The position numbers were made by a program, and so were the translations under genes. This document shows positions 33,017 through 45,966 of a stretch of DNA of 64,000 nt, piece by piece. The DNA comes from Imbricaverruca yamaguchii (Eukaryota > Arthropoda > Thecostraca > Neoverrucidae): NCBI GenBank assembly GCA_034440575.1, contig JAOTOL010001644.1, forward strand, positions 3,421,001 to 3,485,000, written 5' to 3'. The notes below the pieces were generated by a model, which was given only the letters and a program-made list of their open reading frames with translations, was not told where the DNA came from and did no database searches. The first letter of the stretch is position 1. The number at the start of each line of letters is the position of its first letter.

Positions 33017-36000
33017 AACACACCCCATAGGGGGAGGGGGAATCCGCCCACCCCTCCGGTTTTTCGTACATGACTCCAGATGTTGCCTGATGTTACCTTA
33101 GGGGCCGTTAAAATAATACAAAAAATTATTGGCGTCAGACCGCAAAGATCGGCGCTGATGCGGTTCACGTATTTTCGCAAAAGGGAAGTGTTCTTGGCAA
33201 CACTAGCGACTTGTTTGGTGCATATTGTTATGCTATATGGTTTGAAGGTCATGTTAGGTCACCGAGGTCAAGCGAGGCTAAGTTCATGCCAGGTTAATGG
33301 AACCAAACTTGGTCACCTGGAATGTTGTCATAAATGCAAGTGACTGTCATGTGATTGATGTCACTTTGCATGTTACTGTATACACATCCTGAAAACTACT
33401 GTTTGCCATTGTGTACCTAAGCGTTTCCATACTTTATTCATGTGCTTCACTCCTTTCTTCGCGAAGCCGATTGCGCCGAGCTGCCCGACAAAGCAGTCAG
33501 GCCGGCGGCCCGGTTCCAGTAACTGGAGCAGGTAAGGAACTGATAAAGTGCTGTCATGTAGGTGACCAGAGGTCAAATGTCGGGTCTAGCATCTGCATTG
33601 CATCATTAGCAATGTCCGAAACATCATTGATGCCCACTTTGGAGCGTTTAAACACAATCACAGCGATCCCTAACAATGACAAGCCAAGTCACACAAAACA
33701 AGATAATTTTGACATACACTACCTCATTTGACCTGGAAGATATTGATCTAAAGTCATTACATTTATACACAATGGAGTTCACTACCATGCCCATCAACAT
33801 TTCGTTACTCCCGCTTTAATAGAGGCCGAGATCTTGGGGGGGGTAGCGGAATCAGCCCCCTCCAGTGTGCGTAATTTTCAGAGCCCCTCCAGGGCGCATG
33901 TTAAGCAACCAGAGGAAGCGGGTGATAGTCTGATGAGTGGGAGAAATCGCATTGAAATTTTATTTATTTATTTTTATATTATATTTGTAAAAAATGTTAT
34001 TTTCATAAAATTACATCAAAATTCCGTGGCGCATCCTGTCAACTGATTACCAAGACATGATATGAATGATACCCTTATCCATCTTCATATATTTACCCTA
34101 CCAGTAGCACCGTCCACTACACAAGACAACGACATATTTGTGGCTACAGTCGGCTAACATACAAAAGCATTAACACGGGAAATTTGTGAATTAAGAATCG
34201 CATATTAAGTTTAGCAAAATCGCACCTATTTTGACATCCTTTCGATGTGTGCCACGTCACAGAAATCCGCATATAATAACATAGTGATTGGAAGGAGCGT
34301 AGCTGATTCCGTTAACAGCCTTATCGCCGACAAACTGTCACCATGCCTGCTAACACGTGTGCCCAGCAGATGCTGCACAGTGGCGACGCCTCTCATGTCG
34401 ACCACACTGGAAAGGTCAACTGAGATAGAGGCGACTGGTTGGTCTCAGAAACACGGAACTCTGCAGTTCCGTGAAGTCAAATGTCGCATCTATCGCGTAA
34501 AATTGCGTGCTTGTGCACGACATTTCTACGCCTCAATATCACCAGGACATTCTGTGTTGGCACCAGCACATAATTTTAAGTGCTTTCATCGCCTTCATTT
34601 TTAAGAACAACTACCAACGTCAGATTGAGGTACTGAACCACAATTGTATGCATCCTCAATGAGAGATCAGTCCGCTTGATCACCACTTCACTAGAGATGG
34701 ATCAATGGTGTCATATCAAGTCATTGCCTGTCGTAAACCAGGCGCATTACAATTCAGTGCGACACAGAGAGCGAATGTATTCGTCCGTGCCTGCTATATT
34801 ACTGCAAGTGCTGTTGCGATGAATGTCTCTGGAGCTATATTGACCTACTGGAGACAGCGACAATCAACTCAGAAGCCATGGTCATAAGGCTTTGTGGCCT
34901 GGAAGCAATTTTGAAAGCTATTTTGAATCCCAAGGCTTCCATAACAATTTCTGGAGGCATTGAGTAGGAAGGAGGTATCATTTTACTTTTTACATTTTAC
35001 TTTTTATTTTACATTTTACATCTTCATTTTATCATTAGAGGTGAACGGACCCTTCAGAAGAATATAAATGATGTTCATGGATAAAACGGCAAAGCCTCCA
35101 CAGTTGCACTTGCGTAGGCACACTGAACATATCATTATATAACAACATAATTTTGGGTGGCGACAATTAGGAAACAAATATATGGACTGGACTTGTTGGA
35201 GCTATTATTGTGCCTTAAGGTAGGGATTCATGAAACAAGTTCCATCCACTTTTCACTGTATTAGTTCACTTGAAGGGATCCACGAGACAAGTGTTACACA
35301 CATTTTACTTCCATGAAGCAGGGGATGAGGTTGCGTTAGTCTTTTCTGCTATATTATAATAGTTTTCAATTTTTGTGACTACAAAAAATTACAACATCAA
35401 TAATTCCGCAAGGCTTCCACATATGCATGATGCTAGGCATAGATGGGAATTCTGATGTTATCAGTGGCCAGAACCTGCTGGTTTATACTCTGCACTTATG
35501 GCAAGTAAGTATTGTAACACAGTAGGGCTGCTAATGCTCTCGACAAGTTGGCATGCCAAGGAGTTGCCTTATCAGGTCCATCTGCTGCCCTCCATGGAGG
35601 GTCGGGGTGTCTTTTTGCATCTCTGCGGATCCCAGTCAGCGATAGCCGCCCAACCTGTAGAAAAGGCTGCCGATGGATACCGTATAGAGCCCGCGCTGTT
35701 TACCGGACTAATTCCCCTTCCCATCCTATGCGATATGTGCAGCCATTGTTTCGAACGTGATGTACGGCCACCAAAAATGTTCTATTGACGAGTGTAAACG
35801 GTGACACATGTGAGCAAGAGGAGACTAAAGCTATCGAGGGAGATGTTTACATACTTTGCGTCAGCGATGCACTGTGGTAGCTGGCTGGATGATGGTGACG
35901 GTGATGCGGACTTGGTTTGTGTGCTGCGCTGTAGTGTGCTCACATGATGAATAGATGTTGCCAAGAGATTGCAATAAACTTGCTATGTAGCAGGATTGCG

Positions 36001-37870
36001 ATGTGACTTCGTTGGCAACGGTGCGAACATCAAAAAGAAACAAAAGGGCCGTGTTAGTTGCGAGGGAAGACTCAGGCGAACAGGTTTTACGTGGACAATC
36101 GATACCTTTTTTCAGCTTACGAGAGACCCGAGCCAGCGTGACTCAGACGATGATACGGCTTTTGAGAAGCTGGTATCTAAGTAGCTATGTGATTCACTTT
36201 ATTCGAAATGCGTGCAAGCAACATAAAATCAAGTTGTGCTTTACTCAGAATGTTGCGTTATTCTTGGATCCTCGTCACGAAGGTGCAGCCATGTGGGGAC
36301 ATGGGTCAATGGGACATGGGTCCATTCTACCCCCGTTAACTCATAAAAATACATTAGATGAACGATGTATTTTGAGATTGTCACCACGCAGAACTATATA
36401 TTTTCGACGCACTTAGTGCGCCGGAAGCTTTCTCTGTTTCTTCACATCTTTTTTCGTGTGGTGGGGGTTGGGGAGTTGGGTCCTCCTGAGGAAAATCCTG
36501 GCTGCGCCACCGCTAGCCACGTAGATTCATGGACGGGACGTGGGACATGGGAAACAACGCTCTTACAAGGCACACTTTTCCGTCCAGAGCGCGGTGCTTG
36601 TTCATCACCGTCTTACATCTGTGTCTACTATCGTGCATCACGCCATATTGAACTGACTAGGTATGCGCAAGAAATCCCACCTATTGAAAAGTCCTAAGAG
36701 GAGGCCCTGTTACCACGTGCTACTTGAGCACCACATACGATTGGGTGAGTACCACCTACCTTTTAGAAAATGAACATTGGTTCCTGTGAGGATGCGTATA
36801 GACCATAGGGCCATGCAATAGCACCACATGGAATGTTCGGAAAACTCACGGGAAACTCCACTGGTGGATGACAATAGCATAATATGTAAACATCTAAAGT
36901 GGCCAGGAGCCATTGTGCCGAATTTCCTCAGTCGCCAGCATCGCGTTTTCAGGCTGTCGGAAACGTTCGAACACTGCACTAGACAGGGGCGGGTACAGGA
37001 AGGATGAGGGGACTGTGCCGCTACGCAAAGTGATGTTTCTCTGACCGTAAAAGGGCATCCCTCCAAGAGTGCACCCAACCGCTGCCCAACGGAATTTTCC
37101 GGGAAAGGATCCCCTCCCAGAGTAATAGGCTCCCATTTGAAGAAAATGGCTTCAGTATGCTCGAGTGCTATCCCCTCAACGAATTCTCAGCTCAAGGCGG
37201 TCCCCCAGCAGGACTTCGCAGCGGCGTCCCCTCCAAGGAAATAGCATGTTTCCAGACTCCCCCATATAAATCTCCCCTGGCACTAGGGTGTGTCATGTGT
37301 CACAAAGCACGGTGTGGGTATAAAATGATGGGGCCTCTGGGCCTCAGAGCGTTCAGACAAAACACAATTTTACTTTTCATGAAAAACCCCAATTAGCCCA
37401 AAGCGATTTTAATGTTGCGGCTGTGCGACCGCAGCGCCGCCTATTGGCGAAAGCCGGTACTAACAATTGCTCCGCTGCCTTTAGTCAATATATACCACGA
37501 TGATGGTAAATATCGCAATTCTTTTCATTCAAATGTGCTTGACATCAATATGAACGCGAAACTTACTCGTTACAATTTTATTTTATTCAGTCCAGTGTGC
37601 CTAGACACCTAGAATGCGTTCGTAATGTCTCCCCTTGCCTCTGGTTGGCTGGCAGGCGGTGATGGTGACATCGACACCCGCTGGGTCGCTCGTCGTGAGA
37701 CACGCTACGACAGCTAGTGGGTCATCAGTTTCGGCCTGAAGCGTCAGCTTAGGTTCACGGCTCCTTCTGTCATCTTTATTGAGAAGAACATTGGGTTATT
37801 TCACGATGCATTGGACTACTGTGCCATGCGGCGTCGCCGACCGCTGACACTGATTGTCGCGCACGGACTC
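33017..37870. other. no recognised gene; AT-rich DNA
   Basis: Long AT-rich stretch with only short chance frames. A T-rich block of TTTTACTTTTTACATTTTAC-type words lies at 34978-35030. At 36465-36520 and 37000-37260 there are short G- or C-rich stretches that resemble degraded transposon ends (for example CTGGCTGCGCCACCG). No array or gene is supported. Confidence 0.45.
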
Positions 37871-37875
37871 GGTAA

Positions 37876-37962
37876 CCCCGCAAGTTTTGGTATTCCAAAC
37901 CACGATCTTGCGATCCAGAGTAGAAAATCCTACCGATTGAGCTACCGTGACCCCTCACCTTA
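37876..37962 (-). mobile_element. tRNA-like fragment (SINE head or tRNA pseudogene)
   Basis: Minus strand reads GGTCACGGTAGCTCAATCGG, then a TAGGATTTTCTACTCTGGAT anticodon-arm-like stretch, then CGTGGTTTGGAATACC in B-box position. The D arm and spacing are tRNA-like, but the B box carries an insertion and the acceptor stem does not pair, so it is not a functional tRNA. Confidence 0.5.
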
Positions 37963-37965
37963 TCT

Positions 37966-39184
37966 TATCATCTCATCCCTCATCTCTCATGGGTAAGGAA
38001 TTCTTAAGTGTGTTGTAATTCATTTATTGACATGTATTTTGTTCGTTGAACGGGTATTACTCCCGTCTCCCACAAGGAAGACGAGAATATCAGATCAGTG
38101 GGAGGGAATGGGGAGGGAAAATTTCCCCTCCAGTTGAATGGAGTAATTCAGCTGCACTCACTCTGACATTGACACCTGCAACCAGTGGCAGATCCAGAAG
38201 GCTGGTTTTCGAACGGTTGAGAAGTTCGATTTTTTTGTCCGATTTCGAACAACTTCAGGTTTGAGCAACTAACTTCCTGTGCATCCGCTTAAGACAATAT
38301 TTTCCTCATTAAATGTTCTTAGATCTCAAGCATATGCCATACTCGCGCAAAAGTTACGAAAAATTGGCCTTTTTATGGATGTGGCGTCTTGTCACCTAGA
38401 TCCGTCAGTGTCTGTGGCGAACAACATTGCAGAAGTTCAAGAAAATGCTTTGTCTCTCTTCATCCCATCTCACTTCTCTTACACTAGATATAATCTTGTA
38501 CAGTTTCTTGAATCTTTCGTACAGCAATTTTAAGGTCTGCTCCACAATATCCTGACTGTCAATTGAGAAATGCGTTTTTTTCCATACCTACGCTATTTCT
38601 GCTGCTACCGGCTTAATGACAAACCGCCACGTGTCCCTCGCCTTCGCTTTTCCGAACTTTTTCTTTTCTTTTCTAATACTCGGATGCAGTTGACGACGTT
38701 TTTGTTGGTTGGGAACTAAAACTTAGGAGGGCGGGTGGTTGGTCCAGGGATAAAAATCCTTCGACTTCTGTTTCATCTTCAGCTCGGTATGTTACACCCA
38801 TAGCCCATATCTCACAAGGGGAAGCGGATGCGCTTTTCCTGTCATCGCTCTCGCGTGACTGCCGTCAAATTATTGGTTAGTAAGACGTGGCCATACATTT
38901 TCCCCGCCCATTGTCTCCGCCTTCGCTCGACAGTCGACATATGCCGGCGCCCCAGCAGCACTGCTCTCTACAATAGCCGCCCAGCCCATCCAGCTGCAGA
39001 CTGATGGGTGGCCGCCGCTGACAATGGCCGGCGTCGCGATGGTCGCCTCCGCTCGCTGGAGACTGGCGCGGAGACCACCTGTACAGCTACTGGCGTTCAT
39101 CAACGGTGGAGATCTCTCACAAAACCAGCGGGCCCTGGTCCTTGTCTTCAGGACATCTTCAGATTGAAGAGGGAACATGACAAA
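37966..39184. other. no recognised gene; possible hAT-type tip at 38184
   Basis: CAGTGGCAGATCCAGAAGG at about 38184 resembles the CAGTGGCGGATCCA terminal sequence common to hAT transposons. No matching second end or transposase is visible. The rest is unassigned. Confidence 0.4.
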
Positions 39185-40040
39185 TTAGCACGTCCCGTCT
39201 CGGAGGGGGGGGGGTCTTCAACCGCCCCCTCAGGTTTTTCGCGGATAGCGGACGAACGGCGCGGGGCAGCGCGCCAAAATTTGGCATACCTTTTCCCACA
39301 TCAATCTTACAAGCTGATTCAAAATTTTTAGGTCAGGTCATCTAGGGTCAACGAGTTAGTCAAGGTCAAGTCAGGTCACCTCCCAAAAAGTTCAATCAGT
39401 CGTCACGCTTTAACGGATAAATATTTTAAAACGAAACTTTCAGCGTTTGCTTATCTTTATGGATGCAACAAAACGTAGGAGTGGAATTTTTCTTTCTTTT
39501 TCGTTTTTGACTACATATAAATTTTGCGTATTTGCCAAATTGCAGTTCAAATTCAGTATTCTGGCTAAAGTAAGCATTTGTTATTAGGGAAAATTGACTT
39601 CTAACAACGTTTCCCGGCCTGCTCTATCCATTAGAAAAGGAAAATTAAAGAAAACTTGAAAACTCAATATTTTGACATTTCCCCCCCAAAACAAAATTGG
39701 GGGGGGGATAATTTTTTTATACCACTGGTCGATTTCGCTGTCCTTTTCTCATTCCAAATAAATTTTGTTTTTTTTCGTATATCCCCCAAAATGAAATCCC
39801 CAGAGACAAAAACATAATGTAAGTCGTGAAAAGTCGTGAAAATCTAGCCCCCCTGGTGACGTTACTTTTGGGGAAATTGTTTTTCAGGGTGGACCCGGAC
39901 CCTACTCATCGAGCGCTTTCCGATGACACCTCTTTCGTTTTCGTGCGATGCTCAGTTTGAATTTTAGAGCGGGGGTCTTCAACCCTCCCCCCCCCAGAGA
40001 CGGGGTGGGAGGATTTGACCGGAAAGACGGCGCGGGTTAA
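39185..40040 (+). mobile_element. piggyBac-like non-autonomous element, copy 1
   Basis: An 856-bp segment whose sequence recurs, inverted, at 47728-48579. Its right end reads GACGGCGCGGG followed by TTAA. Its left end, TTAGCACGTCCCGTCTCGG, differs at three positions from the TTAACCCGTCACGTCTCGG end of copy 2. TTAA duplication with ends beginning CCC is the hallmark of the piggyBac superfamily. Subterminal G-tracts plus GTCTTCAA form a second inverted motif. There is no transposase frame, so it would depend on an autonomous relative. The left TTAA has mutated to TTAG. Confidence 0.7.
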
Positions 40041-41907
40041 CATCAGCAGGGAACCAAACCGTGGGGATCCGGGCACTCCCGACTCACTCGGGATCTCTAG
40101 CCATGGTGGAAATAATGGGAGATTACTTTGAATCTCTACGTTTTTTTAAACGTTTATGTGTCAGGCCAGAATCGGGAAGGAAAAGGAAAGTTCGATATCA
40201 TGTCGGAGATAATTCGAGATTCTATGTGCACGCGTATTTCGGTCATGTTAACGATTGTAAATGAATATCGCTGTGCAAAATATCGACGCTGTCACGTTAG
40301 GAAGTCCCGAACTGATAGCTAATTTAGTAGAGTATCCTGTTAAGACAAGGTCACGCATTTAAAACCGATGACTGGCAGTTCCAAGAAACACTGTTTGCGG
40401 TGGAATGCAGAGTGCGGAAGAAAGGAAAGGTGTTAGGCACGTGTGGAAATGAAACCTAGATGCCAAAATGACGAAAGCAAAGAACAGGATGTTGGTGAAG
40501 GCGGGGAACTACAACATGGACGTGTCCCAGCGGATTCTTCCCAGAAGATTCGGGTGTAGCCAGGCTCTTGTCTCAGAAGTGATAAAAAGCTTATCCCAAG
40601 TGCGGGAAAAAAGACACCTCTGTTGACAGAGAAACAAAATAAGTCACAAAAACGTAGGCTACTCCAACGCTCCTGTGGATCCATGCTGATTGGGAATGAA
40701 CGCGTGGTCCTATTGGACGACGGAGCCTGCTTCACCTATACCAGGGGCGAGATGCTGGGTAGCGTGGGATTATACACTGGGTCTGGCGGGGGTGCTGCAC
40801 ATGGCTGAAAGTATGGCCCCAAGGGAGGTTCCCGAGAGAAGACACCATCTGGATGGCAATAAGCCCCGGAAACCAGTGTTCTGTCCCTTGGGGCTAGAAC
40901 TAAGCCAGTACTCCGCCAGTGCATGGCCACGACTGGTGGCAAGTTATATGCACCAGGAAAAGTGTGCCACGACCACTTCATCTCCGTCTTTGCCTTTTAA
41001 GTAGCTCGGTGGGGACAATATTCTGTGACTTGACCTGGCCACGGCTCACTACGCTGGTGAGAGCATCCGTATCGTCGAAGAATAGAACACGAACAGCGTG
41101 AGCAAGTCAGACAGCCCACCCAACTGTTTCAGATTCGACCAATTGAGGAGAGGTTGAGTATTCTCGGAGCAAGTGGTACGCAAGGGTGACTGGCAGGCGG
41201 ACTCTGTGCGCCAACTGATCTCCCGGCTATAAATCGCAATCAGATTCCTGGATCCGGAGGTGCCACAACAAATGGTGATGCACTCCCTACACTCGTGCAC
41301 CTGGCCGACCGCAGGGATACTGAACCGAATATCTCACGGGCGTGTCTTACCTCCAAATCGGTTTTATTTCCCATTAATATTTAGACTTCAGACAATACTA
41401 CTCCGCTTTTAATTTCGTCTGTATTTCAAGTAAACACCGCCTAGCGGATTACCCACCGCGAGTTTAGCAATGGCGCATGATGCATACGAAGGACATGGGT
41501 CAGCACTAAAAACGGTGGTGACTGATACTGTTACCCAGGGGCGATTGTCGGTCCAAAGACATATTCATTTCGGTTGGGAGGGGTGGGGAGGGGATCGTCA
41601 GAGGAGAGGGGAGATCAGACGGGCAGGAGGATCAAAAGATATCTCCGCTTTAGCGGTTGATGCCTAGGTGTTTTTTTTAAGGGGCGGGAGGCTGGACAGA
41701 GTCCCTAAGAGTATCAGCCACAGCTTACTTCCCTAGCTGGCGACGACCTTGCCATGGCGTCATGACGCCTCACCCGACTGCATGGTTTTGAGTCTACTGG
41801 TGGAATCTGGACCTGACTGTTTGTGAAACTACTGGTGAAATCTGGACCCGATTGCATGTTTGTAAAACTACTGGTGAAATCTGAGTGTGTCAGGCGTGAG
41901 CTAATGG
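40041..41907. other. no recognised feature
   Basis: Mixed sequence with chance frames on both strands, the longest about 104 codons at 40690-41004 plus strand. No domain is recognisable. Confidence 0.45.
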
Positions 41908-41934
41908 GTGAAATGGTGCTGTCGTGCATGGGGA

Positions 41935-42114
41935 GGCCAGATAGGGCGCATTGTCTTCACATACATGGTTCTTGTTATAGCCGGTAGCATGTTGCTCGCC
42001 TTCATATCCTATGGCGTACTTAGTTCTGTAAACAGCTACCATGGATTGTCACCTTCAGCTGGGATTAGAGCAAACTTCAACCGTCTCGCGAAAATTGACG
42101 GTTTGTTCAAATGA
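41935..42114 (+). other. open frame with one predicted membrane segment, function unknown
   Basis: After GGAGGCCAG the plus strand is open for 58 codons to a stop at 42112. It encodes a hydrophobic stretch (IGRIVFTYMVLVIAGSMLLA then FISYGVL) flanked by polar residues, as in a single membrane-spanning helix. It could be a terminal exon of an unknown gene, but AT-rich DNA yields such stretches by chance and no partner exon is visible. Confidence 0.25.
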
Positions 42115-42821
42115 CGTTTATATGGATACTTGGTCGGTCTTATATGACAAGAGCAACTATTGATAATATCGTATCAACAGTTGCTTTAGCAACAAGGAGT
42201 GATGACACATCTTCTTGTGCATCCTGTAATATATGGGCTGGTGTTGATGAAACACGATGATCATGAAGTGACCGAAATATGCTGGCTTTGTGTCCAGGCG
42301 CATATTAGCCATTCCTTTGGGCTCGGGTTTTTGCGTCACTTGATAATCTTCGCTTCGCGTGACGAACAAAACTAAATTATTCGTCCAAAGAGAGACCTTC
42401 GTGAACCAAATAGCCCGCAACAACGAGGTCTTTGGTTCATGTCATGTTCCCAACAAAGATCCGACGGCTTCGGTACGCGGCAGACTCCTGGAAAAATACG
42501 AATCTGGGAATTGATAAGTTTGGTTTTCGCTGTACTTGAGAGGAACCATTATGATGGGATCAGTCTTTTTTACCTTGCGGGGAGACCAGGGCCAAACACC
42601 TCGTATTTGCTGTAAAACCGACATTGCAGACAATATATTTTCATACTTTCATTTTAAGAGAATATTAGTCCGAATATTTACTGGGATGGCTTTATCGCCT
42701 ATGTCACAGGGACTAGTTTCTTCAACTCTAGTCCTATCACATAAGCTGGGAAGTCCAGTTTGACGGCATGGTTTTGACCGAGAGCTTAACATGAATGCAC
42801 AAGCACAGCCAGATTCCACGT
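42115..42821. other. no recognised feature
   Basis: AT-rich unassigned sequence. Confidence 0.5.
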
Positions 42822-42962
42822 GTCCGGCATGTCGGACAACTTACCAGCTGATTCTCCCAGCCGGGGGGTGAAGCGACTCGGGTCTTGTTTTGGTACGGCA
42901 GAGTGGCCAATGCGGACGGACCAACGCTCTAACCAGCCGAGTTAACGGGGCCGCCTGAGGTC
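42822..42962 (-). mobile_element. tRNA-derived SINE (type 3), copy B
   Basis: Minus strand: CGGCTGGTTAGAGCGTTGGT (A-box region), AAGACCCGAGTCGCTTCACC (B-box region, mutated from GGTTCGAGTC), then CCCCCGGCTGGGAGAATCAG. It is colinear with 24411-24565 but lacks a short internal segment that copy has. Confidence 0.7.
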
Positions 42963-43189
42963 TCAGGTCAACAACGCGCTCGTTTCGGGCCAACTGTTTG
43001 CAACTGATCAGGCCGCGCGGTGCTACGATGATACGTGACCAAGCTACTCAACTTGAAATGTCCACTCGTAAAGCTTCTGAAACTCGCTTCGCGAATAGCC
43101 GTGCTTGCAGCAAAAGGTAGCGCGAGTGCTTCTCGCGCGGTGCTTCTCGTGAAGTGATGGCTGCGCTAGCACCAACTTGCATGCCACTT

Positions 43190-44100
43190 AACTCGATTGG
43201 TTGCATCGCCAAATCACTGCGGACACATTGCGAGCCCTGCTAATGCGTGCTGCATGCAGCTCTCAGCTCTCCCATCTGACCCGCTGCGCTATGACAACCA
43301 AAGAGGTTCGCTCTCCACTTCGTTGTGCGGCGGACGACACTGCCATTGCTGTTGCGCTGCGTACCGCAAGTTGTATCAGAAACAATATTCATATTCCCAA
43401 ACGAACATCCAATCCATAGTGAATGGTGCTTTCGGAGCTGATGAGCTTCCACACCAGCACCGGGCATATGCATACCAGTGGCGCGAAATGCTCGATAATG
43501 TACCAGAAGCGCCGACCTTTCTGACACCGGAGCTGGGCTCATTACAGAAGGGCCTGCAGCCGCCTCCACGCTGCTTCTGCAGAGGCGGGACGGTCAGGCT
43601 GGTGGACGTGGCGTTGGAAGCCCACCTGGGCCCGGCTGCCTCTCGGCTCAGCATTACACAGGCGCTTCAGACCGGGCCCAGGCTCGCCGGCCATCACAGC
43701 CCGACTTCGTCTCCATGCACATCCGCCTGCGATGGCCGTCCGAGCGCGTGAGCCAGTACGTCACAGTTGCATCAGCTACAGCACGGGAGAATGTAGCGCT
43801 GCCCCTCAGTCCGCCCCTATGCTGTCAACTCTGCTGCACCTTCAATCCACCACTACCCAGGCCATTCCGCCGACCAATTTCAGTCCACCGATGCTGTCCA
43901 CTTCACTGCTCCTCGGTCGGCTGTTGCCGGGCTGTGGGTGCTGGCGAGCACTTCTGCAATGCTCGCCCGCGCCTGCAGTGCTCGCCTACGTCCTGACATC
44001 CAAGGCGACAGTCGTACGTCGGCTGTCTCCGCACGACGCAATAAGCTGGCAAGTAGTGCGTCGCAGCGCCCCCGTCCTCAGGCGATAATTACTCCTGGCC
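43190..44100. other. GC-rich segment with overlapping open frames, unassigned
   Basis: The plus strand is open for 184 codons at 43197-43751, and other frames overlap it on both strands to about 44090. I see no recognisable domain, no convincing start context and no splice partner. Stop-poor frames on both strands at once indicate composition rather than a specific gene; a degraded transposon is possible. Confidence 0.3.
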
Positions 44101-44190
44101 TGGTCTGGCCGTTGATGATGGTACCTGTTGATGACTTGAACAGTGATGACGATACCTGGTTGAAGACTTGACAAGTGATGGTGGCGCCTG

Positions 44191-44330
44191 ATGAGTGCTG
44201 GCTACCCACGCTCCAGTTAGTCGCCGTACTGGGCTGCGCCAGCCACTCCACACACTTCTGGTGAGTGCTGGCTGCTCACGCTCCAGTTAGTCGCCGTACT
44301 GAGCTGCGCCAGCCACTCCGCACATCGCGA
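44191..44330. repeat. 70-bp tandem duplication
   Basis: Two copies sharing GAGTGCTGGCT, CACGCTCCAGTTAGTCGCC and GCTGCGCCAGCCACTCC, with a 70-bp offset and few substitutions. Confidence 0.92.
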
Positions 44331-45600
44331 CACGACACAATCCAATTGGCGCTGTCGTTTCTCGAACGAAACCAGAGCCATGCGTTGGTGGTGCGACGAC
44401 GTCCTGCGACACGCAGAGTCGGCCGTGGGCTACCGAGGAGGCTGATGTGACTAGTGCGACTCCGAGCTACTCAGAACTACTCAGAACACCACTATGAGCC
44501 ATCCCCGGCTGTCGGCGGTGCCTGGTTAATATCGCACACTGCTAAATGTGTTTAAAAGAGTCTGCCGGAATATATAATCCGGTTGGTCAACCATATGAGA
44601 GGTGGCATGGCCTCTCAAATATATTTAATTCGGGCATTCATTCACCGCCTGCGTGGTGCAGTCGCCAAATCAGTGCCAGCGTGTACATGATAGCTTGCTG
44701 GATCTCCAGTGACGTCATTCATTACCTTTTTACGTGCACAATCGACCGGTTAGCCTGGGCCGAATGTCAGACCTTCTGCAGTGCACGCCTCACACCAAGG
44801 CAAGCACGGTTACAACAACGTATAAGAATCGCGTACAAAGAACAGAACCTGCATGGATTTATTGCCAATAAAGAGCAAACTAAGAGGAACTATGCACTTC
44901 GCTGAATTTCTAGAAAACGTCCCGCCTCAACAGCTTCCTTCAATGAATAATTCAAGTTTTTTCCAACCATATCATGCGCACTTCTTGCATCCAAGGGTTA
45001 GCTCGATATGACGCTTTGTTTTGTCTGGTGTTTGCAGCTACAGAAGTCCAGAATTTGACTGTGATCATGGCAAAAAGAGATTTGCGATTTAAAGTTAAGG
45101 GGACGATTTGCCACTGCAGTGGGACGGAACACCCCCCTCGGCTGGACAACCCAAACACTCACTTTTCATGGGGCAAGTATGCAGCAGCTCTGCATTAGTT
45201 TGACGAATGTTGTTGATGAAATAGCTACGATATTAAATTTGATATGGTACGACCATTATGCAAGGTAATCCAAGCTGTATAGATGTAAAAAACAAGCGAT
45301 TACTGATGAACGCATTGCTTCCTTTATCGAGCAAGTTTCACAATTGTATCTAATAAATGTGTGCTTGAGCTCAAAAAGACCAATGGGAAATAAATTCATT
45401 TGTTGTTTTTAGCAGCTGTATGATCATTTTGAAATAAGTTTGAGCAAGTAGATATCATTGTTAACACATTTCGTTCCTTGACCAAGTTTGTGTTACAATT
45501 GGGTTTGCTTAGTGTGCAGCTTCTTGAGCTGAAGAAGCCCAGTGACGTAACTATATTTAATTTTTAATATTTTACATGATTTGAGGAAAACACATGGATT
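44331..45600. other. no recognised feature
   Basis: AT-rich sequence. A 119-codon chance frame lies at 44546-44905 on the plus strand. Confidence 0.5.
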
Positions 45601-45605
45601 TTTGT

Positions 45606-45738
45606 GACCGATCGTGTGCCTATCTGTGTGCCTGTAGATCGTGTGCCTGCCTGTGATGACCGATCGTGTGCCTGTGATGACCGATCGTGTGCCTGTGATG
45701 ACCGATCGTGTGGCTATGATGACCGATCGTGTGGCTGC
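45606..45738. repeat. 21-bp minisatellite, about 6 copies
   Basis: Units of 21 bp built on GATGACCGATCGTGTGCCTG. The first two are degenerate, and the later units carry TGGCTA or TGGCTG changes. Confidence 0.93.
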
Positions 45739-45844
45739 ACACGGGAGCAGTCGGTAGTGGGCCTCTTACCCTCGCAAGTCCATTGCCCCAATGGCGCCTT
45801 ATACCAGTAGACTTATATAAGCATATCATATTGCTATGCTTGTA

Positions 45845-45853
45845 TAGTATATA

Positions 45854-45910
<57 letters not shown>

Positions 45911-45966
45911 TGCTAATTTTATAATATATATTATACTAGCATAATATATATATATATATATATATT
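45845..45966. repeat. (TA)n microsatellite, two blocks
   Basis: Long TA run to about 45908 and a second at 45945-45966, separated by a short AT-rich palindromic linker. Confidence 0.97.

Noticed and set aside
43197..44090. A protein-coding gene in the GC-rich overlapping frames
   Set aside because: Several frames on both strands are open together and none shows a recognisable domain. Kept only as an unassigned segment.
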